NCBI GenBank assembly: GCA_022573815.1
Contig: JACZTG010000017.1
Location: 1 to 45,560 of the forward strand
Length of the DNA: 45,560 nucleotides
Direction of reading: 5' to 3'
Source of the DNA: Candidatus Neomarinimicrobiota bacterium
Lineage (GTDB): Bacteria; Fidelibacterota; SORT01
The notes under the pieces were generated by a model that worked only from the letters and a program-made list of their open reading frames with translations, had not been told where the DNA came from and made no database searches. The position numbers were made by a program, and so were the translations under genes. This document shows positions 36,585 to 45,403 of this stretch, one piece after another; position 1 is the stretch's first letter, and each line of letters opens with the position of its first letter.

Positions 36585-39500
36585 CTACCTTCCGAAAAGG
36601 CTGCTTTTTCCTCCTCTTTCTTCAATTTTCAAATCACGTAATTGCGCTGATTTCACATTTATCAAGAGAAAGTATCCGGCTCCCGGACCTGATGGAGTCC
36701 AATTAAGGGCAAACTGCCAGCAGTGAAGATCGCGGCGAATATTCACGCTATGATTAGTAATGATTTTTCTCACCAAATCAATGTTGTAATTATATCCGAC
36801 TGACCATTCTCTTGTCGGGTTAAAATTTAAATTTCCCCGCATCCAAAAAGTTTTTGAAGTATTATCCGGATTTGTTTTATTCAGTGTGTAATTTAATGAA
36901 ATTCTTGCACTCCATGCGTCACCGGATAAATCGGCGAAATCTAAGTTATCAAACCTTGAATCAACGTCATCAGATGAATATTGTTCAACGGCGTCATCCA
37001 ATACGTCAACATCCTCTACCCTTTCAGCGCCCCTGAGATTGAAGCTGGTTGAAGCCGTAAAGTTAGTAAGTCGGGGAATAATAGTCGCTTCATTGGTTAT
37101 GCTGCCGTCGGCCCATTTGTAAAAATTGTGCCTTGTGGATATATCCAAATTTATTCCCGCGATTCCTTTAGTGCGAAAGCTCGAAGAAAGCGGGCCCATT
37201 CTTCTAAAATCGGCAGTGAAATTATAATTTCCCCTCAGGTTTATAGTAAACAAATCTAACTTCTTTTCGTTCTCGCTTCCTTCGTTCAGTTTCGCCTGAA
37301 AAATATTATTTATACTGTAGGTTAACGTTTTTGTTGCCTTAGATGGCGTGCCGCCGATTGCTGTTCCGGTAAATAAATCGTATTTAAGATTATTACCAAG
37401 TGTATCTGAGCCGGTAACGTAGTAACCATAAAAATCACTACTGAAATCGGGAGTGTATCTGAAGCTGATTGATGGAGTAATTACGTGTCTCACGGCGGAT
37501 AATGACCCAATATTGGGGGCAAAATTGCCATATACTTTGGTGGACATTTGAAATCCTGACGAGAAAGTACGTCTCGATTTGAACGAACGTCGAGTCCTTG
37601 TTTCTATCTTGCCGTTTTCATTCAGAATGAAACTGCCATCCGGATTCGTCTGTGGCTCTGTCCATTCATTTATCCATCCTTCAGAATAATTCAGACTTGG
37701 ATTAAATGTAAAATACTTTAAGAGTTTTTGCGGGCTATTTACAGAGACTGCGTGAGTTATTTTTTCTCTTGTATCTTCTGTAACACTGATTGTTGAATCA
37801 TTTATGGTTGTATGTATAAGAGAACGCTTCCGTTCACCACCATTTGAATACGTGTAGTAAAGTGAATTATACCAACGGGGATCATTGCCGATACCGGTTT
37901 TGAAAAGTTGTTTTCTTCCCATCCGGAAATTGAACTTTGGAAAGACTTCTGTAATGTCTTTAGACTGCAAATTTTCATTGCGGGAAAGGTTGACCGATAA
38001 TCCGTTACCGGAACCCTCCCAACGCTTGTTGAATGTAACATTAGAAATTAATTGTTGATTAAGCCGGCTGTTTCTATTTGATGATAAATCTTCATAAAAG
38101 CTCTCATCCGAGACAAGCTTAACGTTACTGTTAAATTTTAGCGTGGGAGTAATTGTTTGGCTATGATTCCATCTTAAATCCCAACGCCTCCGGTTTTGGT
38201 TATTGAATGAGCGTGGAGTAAGCGAGCCCGAAATCCCACCGTTGAGCGAATACCGTTTTTTATATTTTGAACTCCCACGAAACAAATATCCCTTCTTGTC
38301 GAAAAAATCTACTATAAATGTAGCATCATGATATTGACTTCCGGCCCAGTAAAAACCGCCTCCCCGTAAAAATCTGCCGTCAGACGAGGTAGAACCGTAT
38401 GAAGGCATTATCAGGCCGGAATGCCTACCGGTACGATTTGGAAATACGCCGAACGGGAGCGCAAATACAGGTACGCCGCTTATATAAAGTATAACGGGTT
38501 TTGCGATTATCTTGTTATTCAATATGAGTTTCATCTGTTTGCTTTTGAAGTAGAAATGTGGATTTTCAAGGTCGCATGTAGAAAAGTAGCCATCGGAAAC
38601 AACCATAATTTTCGAATTTAGTCTTAGAATTTTGTCTCCCCTATAATAACCGTCTTCCATTTGAGTTTTACCGGAACTGATTTTCCCATGATTTGTCCGC
38701 ATGTTATATTCCATTAGGTCACCATACATCGGTTTATTCCCTTTTTGATTAAGCTCGGGTAAGCCGATAACCATAATAGAATCTCCGGTGGCTTCAAAAA
38801 TGGAATCAGGGGCTGCTGTTTCAATACCGGAAGCCGTAAGAATTGAAGTATCCCAATCTACCAGTATTTGATGAGCTGTAAGCTTTAGACCCTCGTAATC
38901 TATAGAAGAATTTTTCTGTAAGCGTGTGGTTTTTTTCTGAACGTCGTACAATATGGTTTCAGATTTATAATAAACAGTTGTGTCCGACCCCTCAGCATAT
39001 TTATCCGGACTGTAATTTCCGACGGCACCACCCAATACTAATATCGTTCTAATTTCGTTATTTAAAAATCCAAGAATCAGGGTATCGCCCGATACAACGT
39101 TCAGACCCTGAAGTACGCTATCCTCGGACATATAGTAGCTGCTTGTGGCCATTCCAGAGACTACTATCCTTTTTACTTCATTGTCTTCAATGTACATCCG
39201 TAAAGATTTTCCGTGTAATCTGTCTGTTACTTTTTCCTTAGTTAGAATAAGATTGCCCTTTATAGATGAATCGGCAGCAGAGATGTCAATTGCAGGTCTA
39301 TTTGCGAAAAGAGTTTTAATTGATTCCGCATTAGCATCTTCAGGAACATATATTTGAGTTACTTTCTGTTCATCAAGGTACATTAAAATTTTTGAGCCGG
39401 TAAGTTTTTCATTACTTTGAAGAACGAACGGTTCTTTCATTAAAGTTATAATTCCTGCAGCGGCATTATATTCAGCTAATCTTGCTTCGGCATGCAATTG

Positions 39501-40226
39501 AAGGCGGTCAATCTTAACAGAGTCCTGAGCATAATACACTGAAGTGGACGTATTGCCGAACATTTTGAGGCTTCTGATATACAGGGTATCACCTGAAGTC
39601 GTGTCAATTTTAGTAAGTACCGGGTTTCCACTTGCGACAAGAGAATCTAAATCGAAAAAATAATTAATGATTCCTCCGCGAAGTTGAGTCTTATCCAGCA
39701 AATTATTGAACAGCGCATTTCCTTTCGCTTCTGAAGTTTGATTAATCTCATCGTATCGGATATTGTCAGCAAAAATTTCAATATTCCCATCATTTATTCT
39801 TGCGTTGCCCATGCCAACAGATACTTTTTGATTTCTGTAGAAATAAACACTGTCAGCTTTTAGGGTTGAATTTTTGTTTAGCATCACTACACTGCCGGTT
39901 GCAATAATTAGGTCTTCATTGGTTTTATAAATTACTTGCGGCGCTGTTAATTTTCTATTTTCGCCGGAAATAATAACGTTTCCTTTAAATTTAATCAAGT
40001 TCAGATTTGGAAGAAATTCAGCCTCATCGCTACTCATATCCATTCCACCCCTTCTGAACAATACGTCGCCAACGGCTTTTCTATATTGTTTTCCTTTAAT
40101 CCGGACAGTTTTCAATTCATCGGCGTGAATCAGTCTTAGTATTCCCCTATTACCTTTCTGCGCAGAAACAATACCACCTGAATACAAAATAAAAGTGAAT
40201 ATCAGGCAGAAACGAGATATAGCCAC
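36585..40226 (-). CDS. lptD: LPS-assembly outer-membrane protein LptD with greatly extended periplasmic OstA-like region
   Basis: The start is GTG at 40226, one base after the rarA stop (TAAGGTG), giving 1213 residues; an upstream reading to 40412 would lie inside rarA. A signal peptide (VAISRFCLIFTFILYSGGIVSAQ) is followed by about 520 residues of repeated OstA/LptA-like beta-jellyroll motifs. The LptD junction comes next (ILYISGVPVFALPFGVFPNRTGRHSGLIMP...GGGFYWAGSQYHDA), and then a beta-barrel of about 570 residues. E. coli LptD is 784 residues with a much shorter periplasmic domain. LptD places lipopolysaccharide in the outer leaflet together with LptE. The mature protein has only two cysteines, Cys551 and Cys1169, one on each side of the barrel, which could form an inter-domain disulfide. 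Confidence 0.9.
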   Translation of the reverse strand: MAISRFCLIFTFILYSGGIVSAQKGNRGILRLIHADELKTVRIKGKQYRKAVGDVLFRRGGMDMSSDEAEFLPNLNLIKFKGNVIISGENRKLTAPQVIYKTNEDLIIATGSVVMLNKNSTLKADSVYFYRNQKVSVGMGNARINDGNIEIFADNIRYDEINQTSEAKGNALFNNLLDKTQLRGGIINYFFDLDSLVASGNPVLTKIDTTSGDTLYIRSLKMFGNTSTSVYYAQDSVKIDRLQLHAEARLAEYNAAAGIITLMKEPFVLQSNEKLTGSKILMYLDEQKVTQIYVPEDANAESIKTLFANRPAIDISAADSSIKGNLILTKEKVTDRLHGKSLRMYIEDNEVKRIVVSGMATSSYYMSEDSVLQGLNVVSGDTLILGFLNNEIRTILVLGGAVGNYSPDKYAEGSDTTVYYKSETILYDVQKKTTRLQKNSSIDYEGLKLTAHQILVDWDTSILTASGIETAAPDSIFEATGDSIMVIGLPELNQKGNKPMYGDLMEYNMRTNHGKISSGKTQMEDGYYRGDKILRLNSKIMVVSDGYFSTCDLENPHFYFKSKQMKLILNNKIIAKPVILYISGVPVFALPFGVFPNRTGRHSGLIMPSYGSTSSDGRFLRGGGFYWAGSQYHDATFIVDFFDKKGYLFRGSSKYKKRYSLNGGISGSLTPRSFNNQNRRRWDLRWNHSQTITPTLKFNSNVKLVSDESFYEDLSSNRNSRLNQQLISNVTFNKRWEGSGNGLSVNLSRNENLQSKDITEVFPKFNFRMGRKQLFKTGIGNDPRWYNSLYYTYSNGGERKRSLIHTTINDSTISVTEDTREKITHAVSVNSPQKLLKYFTFNPSLNYSEGWINEWTEPQTNPDGSFILNENGKIETRTRRSFKSRRTFSSGFQMSTKVYGNFAPNIGSLSAVRHVITPSISFRYTPDFSSDFYGYYVTGSDTLGNNLKYDLFTGTAIGGTPSKATKTLTYSINNIFQAKLNEGSENEKKLDLFTINLRGNYNFTADFRRMGPLSSSFRTKGIAGINLDISTRHNFYKWADGSITNEATIIPRLTNFTASTSFNLRGAERVEDVDVLDDAVEQYSSDDVDSRFDNLDFADLSGDAWSARISLNYTLNKTNPDNTSKTFWMRGNLNFNPTREWSVGYNYNIDLVRKIITNHSVNIRRDLHCWQFALNWTPSGPGAGYFLLINVKSAQLRDLKIEERGGKSSLFGR

Positions 40227-40227
40227 C

Positions 40228-41547
40228 TTAACGATGATATTTCTTCCTGTTTTTCCACAGCCCGATAAGTCGGGTGGAGATTTTTCTTTCCCTCCCGTTG
40301 TCTGTAGGATTATAAAATATCTTTTCTTTAATTTCTTCCGGCAGATAAAGCTGCTCTTTAAAATTAGAAGGATGATCATGTGGATAAATATATCCATCTG
40401 AATATCCCTCATCTTTCATAAGTTTTGTGGGCGCATTCCTAAGATGTAATGGTACCGGATACTCCGGGCCATTATTAACCTCTTCAATCGCCTGCTCTAT
40501 AGCGAGATATGCAGCATTACTTTTTGGTGCAGATGCGAGGTAAGTAGTTGCCTGGGAAAGTATGATGCGCGCTTCTGGCATTCCAATCCTTTCGACTGCT
40601 GAAAAAGTGTTATTTGCCATTACAATTCCAAATGGATCGGCATTACCAATATCCTCTGAAGCAAGTATAATTAACCTACGCGCAATGAACTTGGGGTCTT
40701 CGCCACTTTCAAGCATCCTTGCCAGCCAATATACGGCAGCATCAGGGTCGGAGCCTCGAACACTTTTTATATATGCAGAAATAGTATCAAAATGGGCATC
40801 TCCCTTTTTATCATAGCCAGGAGCTTTAGTCACTAACGCTTGAGATACGATTTCCGGAGTAACAGACGAGTCTTGACCAGCCAGTCGGATTGACAGCTCA
40901 AGGTTGTTCAGCAAGCGTCTTGCATCGCCATTACATGTATTTATCAACATCTTAACTGACTTGGTTTCAATCGTCGGCTTAACGGATTGTAAAATTATGT
41001 CCTCCTCTAAAGCGAGATTTAATACGGATTTAAGATCTTCTTCGGTGAGCGCTTCCAATTTTATAACTCTCATCCTTGAGAGCAGCGGAGAAATTACTTC
41101 AAAAGAGGGGTTTTCCGTAGTTGCTCCAATTAATGTAATAATTCCGGTTTCCACGCCGGATAATAATGAATCTTGCTGCGCTTTATTAAACCGATGAATC
41201 TCATCAATAAATAATACAGTCCGTTTTCCTTGAGCAATATTGGATTTGCCAAAATTTATTATCTCTCGTAAATTCTTTACACCGCTGTCTATGGCGGAAA
41301 GCTGATAAAACTCAGCATCCGCAGCGTTTGCCAGGATTCTTGAAAGGGTGGTTTTGCCTGAACCGGGCGGTCCCCAAAAGATTACACTAAGTAAGTCATT
41401 GCTGTCTATGAGTTTTCGGAGGAATTTTCCTTTTCCAAGATATTTTTTATGACCGAAAAATCGGCCAACACTGTCTGGCCGCATGCGTTCGGCCAAAGGA
41501 ATGATGGCAGAATCGACAGTAGAGATATTTTCTTTAAAGATATCCAT
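40228..41547 (-). CDS. rarA: Replication-associated recombination protein A (RarA/MgsA), AAA+ ATPase
   Basis: RarA acts at stalled replication forks and contacts single-strand-binding protein. The 439-residue length is typical (E. coli 447). The clamp-loader-like AAA+ core has Walker A WGPPGSGKTT (58-67), Walker B TVLFIDEIHRFNKAQQD and sensor 1 GATTENPSFEV. The family-specific C-terminal part follows (KKGDAHFDTISAYIKSVRGSDPDAAVYWLARMLESGEDPKFIARRLI; YPVPLHLRNAPTKLMKDEGY). A perfect TATAAT on the minus strand at 41569-41564 lies just upstream, putting the transcription start about 10 bases before the ATG, with no Shine-Dalgarno. lptD starts 1 base after its stop. Confidence 0.95.
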   Translation of the reverse strand: MDIFKENISTVDSAIIPLAERMRPDSVGRFFGHKKYLGKGKFLRKLIDSNDLLSVIFWGPPGSGKTTLSRILANAADAEFYQLSAIDSGVKNLREIINFGKSNIAQGKRTVLFIDEIHRFNKAQQDSLLSGVETGIITLIGATTENPSFEVISPLLSRMRVIKLEALTEEDLKSVLNLALEEDIILQSVKPTIETKSVKMLINTCNGDARRLLNNLELSIRLAGQDSSVTPEIVSQALVTKAPGYDKKGDAHFDTISAYIKSVRGSDPDAAVYWLARMLESGEDPKFIARRLIILASEDIGNADPFGIVMANNTFSAVERIGMPEARIILSQATTYLASAPKSNAAYLAIEQAIEEVNNGPEYPVPLHLRNAPTKLMKDEGYSDGYIYPHDHPSNFKEQLYLPEEIKEKIFYNPTDNGRERKISTRLIGLWKNRKKYHR

Positions 41548-41661
41548 TATTTATAACAAGCCCATTATAGTACGTTAAATTAATCTAAATGTTTTCAATT
41601 AGCAATAATTGAAGACTGATATGAATAAAACTCGGTATATTTGATAATTCTTCAAAGTATG

Positions 41662-41734
41662 AGCCACCCATCGGAGTCGAACCGACGACCTGCCGCTTAC
41701 GAGGCGGCTGCTCTACCAGCTGAGCTAGGGTGGC
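41662..41734 (-). tRNA. tRNA-Thr (anticodon CGU)
   Basis: Read on the minus strand, a full cloverleaf forms: acceptor GCCACCC/GGGTGGC, D arm GCTC/GAGC, anticodon stem GCCGC/GCGGC around the 7-base loop CTCGTAA (anticodon CGT, reading ACG), a five-base variable loop, and T arm GTCGG/CCGAT with TTCGACT. The 3' CCA is not encoded. It is isolated between rarA and the receiver gene. Confidence 0.97.
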
Positions 41735-41748
41735 GATAGTGCTGAAGA

Positions 41749-41777
41749 AAGGTAGTTTCGGCTATGTATAGAGTCAA
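41749..41777 (-). promoter_or_regulatory. Promoter of tRNA-Thr
   Basis: TTGACT (41777-41772), a 17-base spacer and TACCTT (41754-41749) on the minus strand put the transcription start a few bases upstream of the tRNA. Confidence 0.65.
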
Positions 41778-42001
41778 GATGGAAGAAAAATACGATAAAT
41801 CGCGCGAGTATAAAATTGCGAAATAATGGAAATAATTCATAATTATTTTATAGTATTCATAAAATAGAGATATAACTATAAATAAAACAAAAATATAGAT
41901 AAACAGATTAAATTTTTACTTGTTTTTGGCTTTAGATTTCTTATTTTATAATGTTTTCATAGGAACATATATACCTCAATATTCGTAAAAGACACGTAAT
42001 A
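41778..42001. other. AT-rich spacer before the receiver-domain gene
   Basis: No gene is seen here. The stretch contains a perfect 8-base inverted repeat, TATTTTAT (41844-41851) and ATAAAATA (41859-41866), with a 7-base loop. Further on, TATAAT at 41947-41952, with TTTGGC 16 bases before it (41925-41930), could be a weak promoter for the receiver gene. No Shine-Dalgarno is evident before the ATG at 42002. Confidence 0.4.
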
Positions 42002-42388
42002 ATGATAGCAGCAGCTAAAATACAAAAAAATATCAGCCAGAACATATTAGTTGTGGATGATGAGCCCTTATTCCGGAAATTACTGAAAAGAGTGTTAGTA
42101 AAAGACGGTCACAAAGTAACTCTCGCAGGGGACGGTTTTGAAGGGCTACGTCAATTAAAAAACAGATCATTTGATATCGTACTTACAGATATAAATATGC
42201 CCAATATGGATGGCTGGGAATTTCTAAAACACGTTGATAACCTTTATCCGGAATTAAGAACGGCAGTAATTACCGGATTATCAAGCAGCGAGGGAATGTC
42301 ACAAGACCCCTCCTTTTCGACGAAGAAGATAATACGGAAACCGCTGTCGTTAAAAATTATTCGTAAATTAATTAGCGATCTCGCCTAA
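42002..42388 (+). CDS. Stand-alone response-regulator receiver domain (CheY-like)
   Basis: The 128-residue protein is a single receiver domain with no output domain. The acidic pair Asp19-Asp20 (LVVDDE), the phospho-acceptor Asp63 (VLTDINMPNMDGWEF), the switch Thr91 (AVITG) and the conserved Lys113 (RKPLS) are all present. A 15-residue extension precedes the domain. It would be phosphorylated by a histidine kinase and act by protein-protein contact, but no kinase, phosphatase or chemotaxis gene is nearby, so the pathway is unknown. The flanking gaps (over 260 bases upstream, about 120 downstream) suggest a single-gene unit. Confidence 0.9.
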   Translation: MIAAAKIQKNISQNILVVDDEPLFRKLLKRVLVKDGHKVTLAGDGFEGLRQLKNRSFDIVLTDINMPNMDGWEFLKHVDNLYPELRTAVITGLSSSEGMSQDPSFSTKKIIRKPLSLKIIRKLISDLA

Positions 42389-42510
42389 TATTTTCTCTAA
42401 ATAATTCTTACAATATTTAAGTAGTTACTCCACTAAAATCAGTTTCAGTGTGTATCATTTTTTTATCTGACCCTGACATACAGCCTATATATGAGTGAAT
42501 TAGACAGCAT

Positions 42511-44106
42511 ATGGGGCGAATCATGAGAAAAAAAATATGCGTTATAGGCGCAGGAAACTGGGGTAGCAATCACATTCGAACGTTATATGAATTGGGGTCC
42601 CTGGGCGGAGTTGTCGATTCAGATAGGAGAGCCCTGATCAAGATTAAGGCAAAGTACGATAATCTGAATGTCTATAATAATCTATCAGATTCCTTAAGCG
42701 ATGACTATGATGGATATATAGTCGCGACGCCCGCTGAAACACATTATTCTATTGCAAAAAGACTGATAGAGAACAAGAAACATCTACTGGTTGAAAAACC
42801 ATTAACTCTTGAGTTGTCAGAGGCAGAGCATCTTGTTCTGCTTGCAAAACAGAATAAAGTAAATCTAATGGTGGGGCATTTAATGTTATTTCACCCGGCC
42901 ATTCTGAAAATTAAGGATTATTTAAAATCAGGAAAATTAGGAAGGCTACAATATCTTTATAGTAATAGGCTTAACCTTGGGAAAGTGAGAACGAAAGAAA
43001 ATATTATGTGGAGTTTCGCACCACATGATATTTCCATTTTCGGATATTTAACTGAGGAATTACCGAGTGAGGTCGTTTCAAGAGGAGGGGCATTTTTACA
43101 GACCAACAAACCGGACACAGCAATTATGCTTTTGAAATATCCTGGAGGAGTATGCGGACACATATTCGTAAGCTGGCTGCATCCATATAGGGAGCAAAAA
43201 ATTATTTTGGTCGGCTCTAAAGGAATGATTTCATTCAGCAATACTGATGAGATGAGCGAACTTAAGTTTTATGATAAAGGAATCGATTTTATAATGGGTG
43301 AACCGGTAAATCGGGAGGGTGCCGTTAAATCGATAAAATTCGATGACAGCAAACCGCTCACCAATGAGATAAAATATTTTATTGATCATTTGGAGGGCTC
43401 CTCTTTACAAACAGCCAATGGGGAAAGCGCTCTTGATGTTTTAAGGGTGCTCATGCTTGCTACAGGCGAACTCCCCGGGGATAAATCAGTTGAAAAAAGA
43501 GATAGAAAAAATATTTATATTCACCCGACAAGCGTGGTGGATGAATTCAGTAATATTGGAAGAGGTACAAAAATATGGCATTTTTCTCATATACAAAAGA
43601 ATGTAACTATTGGAGATAATTGTACAATCGGGCAAAATGTTAACATCGGAGAAAAGGTAAAAATAGGAGATAACGTAAAAATTCAGAATAATGTCTCTGT
43701 TTATGAAGGAGTTGAATTGGAAAATAATGTTTTTTGCGGCCCGTCAATGGTATTCACGAACGTTTTATTTCCTCGTTCAAAATATCCGAAGAATAAAAAG
43801 GAAAGCTACCAACAAACGTTAGTTAAAGAGGGGGCGACACTTGGAGCGAATTCTACAATTATATGTGGAACTATCATAGGAAAAAATTCATTTGTTGCGG
43901 CAGGCGCAGTCGTGACAAAAAGTGTGCCTGATTATGCAATGATGGCGGGAGTTCCGGCGAAACAAGTAGGTTGGATATGTGAATGCGGTCAAAGGATAGA
44001 TGAAGAATACAACAGATTCAGCTGTTATAAGTGCGGAAGACAATTCGAATATTTAGGCGGTGATAATAAAAGGATTAAAGAGGCACAAATCACATATGCC
44101 GAATAA
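42511..44106 (+). CDS. Fused Gfo/Idh/MocA sugar dehydrogenase and left-handed beta-helix acyltransferase (WbpB-WbpD-like)
   Basis: The product is up to 531 residues. Residues about 5-325 form an NAD-dependent Gfo/Idh/MocA dehydrogenase (ICVIGAGNWGSNH Rossmann motif; LLVEKPLTL with the catalytic Lys). Residues about 340-485 are hexapeptide repeats (VTIGDNCTIGQNVNIGEKVKIGDNVKI) and an acyltransferase end (MMAGVPAKQVGW). Cys490, Cys492, Cys505 and Cys508 form a zinc-ribbon-like end, as in WbpD-like enzymes. In P. aeruginosa WbpB oxidises UDP-GlcNAcA at C3 and WbpD acetylates the 3-amino sugar after the aminotransferase WbpE; no WbpE-like gene is seen here. The ATG at 42523 (GGGG 6 bases upstream) may be the true start. 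The neighbouring glycosyltransferases suggest surface-polysaccharide synthesis. Confidence 0.9.
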   Translation: MGRIMRKKICVIGAGNWGSNHIRTLYELGSLGGVVDSDRRALIKIKAKYDNLNVYNNLSDSLSDDYDGYIVATPAETHYSIAKRLIENKKHLLVEKPLTLELSEAEHLVLLAKQNKVNLMVGHLMLFHPAILKIKDYLKSGKLGRLQYLYSNRLNLGKVRTKENIMWSFAPHDISIFGYLTEELPSEVVSRGGAFLQTNKPDTAIMLLKYPGGVCGHIFVSWLHPYREQKIILVGSKGMISFSNTDEMSELKFYDKGIDFIMGEPVNREGAVKSIKFDDSKPLTNEIKYFIDHLEGSSLQTANGESALDVLRVLMLATGELPGDKSVEKRDRKNIYIHPTSVVDEFSNIGRGTKIWHFSHIQKNVTIGDNCTIGQNVNIGEKVKIGDNVKIQNNVSVYEGVELENNVFCGPSMVFTNVLFPRSKYPKNKKESYQQTLVKEGATLGANSTIICGTIIGKNSFVAAGAVVTKSVPDYAMMAGVPAKQVGWICECGQRIDEEYNRFSCYKCGRQFEYLGGDNKRIKEAQITYAE

Positions 44107-44110
44107 AAAA

Positions 44111-45265
44111 TTACCGCTTCGGTGTCCAGTAGGTTTCCACTCTGCCGAATATAGTCTCTAACAAAGCGAGAAGGTCCGCGACCAGAATAGCAACCAGATA
44201 TGCCAAAGAGCCGATAAAATTAGGCAACAATTTACTTGGTAATAAAATTCCCACGATTCCGAGTGAAAAGAGAACAACAATAGAGTAAAAAGTAATCGAA
44301 TAAAAAAATGAATTCATCAGCAAACTGCTGGAGATTACAAGAAATATAACGAAAATGGGTGTAAGCCATCTTAGCACTTTATGAGATATTAAAGCTATTG
44401 AAAGAAAACCTACACGAGCAGGGTTTAGTAATCTTTTATTTTGCAATAAGCCGTGAATACTTCTTTTTACGATTCTACGCTTTCGTTTGAATTCGTTCCA
44501 TAAGTTTTTAGAACTTGATTCCAAAGAGACCGCTAAAGGCTCATAAAGAAACTTTTTCCCATTCAGCACGACGAGCAAAGGCTCAATAAAATCGCTGATA
44601 ATATCAGCATTTAGTTTAACATACGATTCACGCCGTACGGCATATATAGAACCATTTGCGCCGGTTAATATACTTAATTTCGATTCGGCGGACTTCATCC
44701 ACTGTTCGATTTGCCAGTAATCTTTTTCGAATTCAGCCGTTGTTTTAACAGAAGAACTTTCAGCGTAAGAAAGCTTACCCGAAACGCATCCGACAGAATC
44801 ATCAATAAAATGCTTCACAAGTTGGAGTATCGCATCTGGTTCATACATAGCATTAGCATCGGAAAAAACGATTATTTCTCCTCGACTCTTCTTAACACCC
44901 CTGTTTTGAGCTTCGGTCTTTCCTACTCGTTTGGATATTTTATGGAGTGAGACATTGTTAAGGTTGAATTCGTTCACTACTTTTTCTGTGTCATCCGTTG
45001 AGCCATCGGATACAACAACAATATCTAATTTTTCGGAAGGATAATCCAAAGCCAGAGAGTTTTCAATTTTTTTCTTGATAATAGCTGATTCGTTATAGGC
45101 AGCGATAAGCAATGTTACAGATGGTTTATAGTTCGATTCAGGCTCAGAATAAATAAATTTAATTTCTCCTAATAACCAAATTATAATTGGATAGACGATA
45201 TAGGTGTAAGTTAGTAACGAGAAAATAAACCAGAAGAAAAAGAGCAAAAATGAATTTACCGGCAA
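44111..45265 (-). CDS. Membrane-bound family 2 glycosyltransferase
   Basis: The 384-residue protein has an N-terminal membrane segment (FLLFFFWFIFSLLTYTYIVYPIIIWLLG). The GT-A domain contains SVTLLIAAYNESAII, IVVVSDGSTDDT, GKTEAQNRGVKKSRGEIIVFSDAN (the usual DxD is DAN here) and SILTGANGSIYAVRR, with KRKRRIVKRSIHG before three to four C-terminal membrane helices. It is a putative polysaccharide-type glycosyltransferase at the inner membrane; donor and acceptor are unknown. It converges with the WbpB-WbpD-like fusion gene, 4 bases away. It is only distantly similar to the tandem pair at 29828-32073. Confidence 0.88.
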   Translation of the reverse strand: MPVNSFLLFFFWFIFSLLTYTYIVYPIIIWLLGEIKFIYSEPESNYKPSVTLLIAAYNESAIIKKKIENSLALDYPSEKLDIVVVSDGSTDDTEKVVNEFNLNNVSLHKISKRVGKTEAQNRGVKKSRGEIIVFSDANAMYEPDAILQLVKHFIDDSVGCVSGKLSYAESSSVKTTAEFEKDYWQIEQWMKSAESKLSILTGANGSIYAVRRESYVKLNADIISDFIEPLLVVLNGKKFLYEPLAVSLESSSKNLWNEFKRKRRIVKRSIHGLLQNKRLLNPARVGFLSIALISHKVLRWLTPIFVIFLVISSSLLMNSFFYSITFYSIVVLFSLGIVGILLPSKLLPNFIGSLAYLVAILVADLLALLETIFGRVETYWTPKR

Positions 45266-45305
45266 TTAATTAGTACTCAGAGTTTGTCATTGTTTTAATA
45301 TGCGC

Positions 45306-45346
45306 TCCTGTTCATAAATTAGTAATTTTTAATATCAGGAACAGGA
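45306..45346. repeat. Inverted repeat between two glycosyltransferase genes
   Basis: TCCTGTTC (45306-45313) and its exact complement GAACAGGA (45339-45346) are separated by 25 AT-rich bases. It is too loose for a standard terminator hairpin; it might be an operator or a chance match. The rest of the 138-base gap holds nothing recognisable. Confidence 0.4.
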
Positions 45347-45403
45347 AAGAGAATATCAATAACGGTAAGAAAAAAAAGAATATAAACTCACATCCGGAAA
45401 AAG

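Noticed and set aside
40227-40412. Long N-terminal extension of the LptD frame
   Set aside because: It would lie inside rarA in another frame. A GTG at 40226, one base after the rarA stop and directly followed by a good signal peptide, is the better start.
44103-44130. ACCG-AAG-CGGT hairpin followed by a T-run as terminator of the minus-strand GT2 gene
   Set aside because: The 4-pair stem with a 3-base loop is too weak and it overlaps the coding end; left as a note only.
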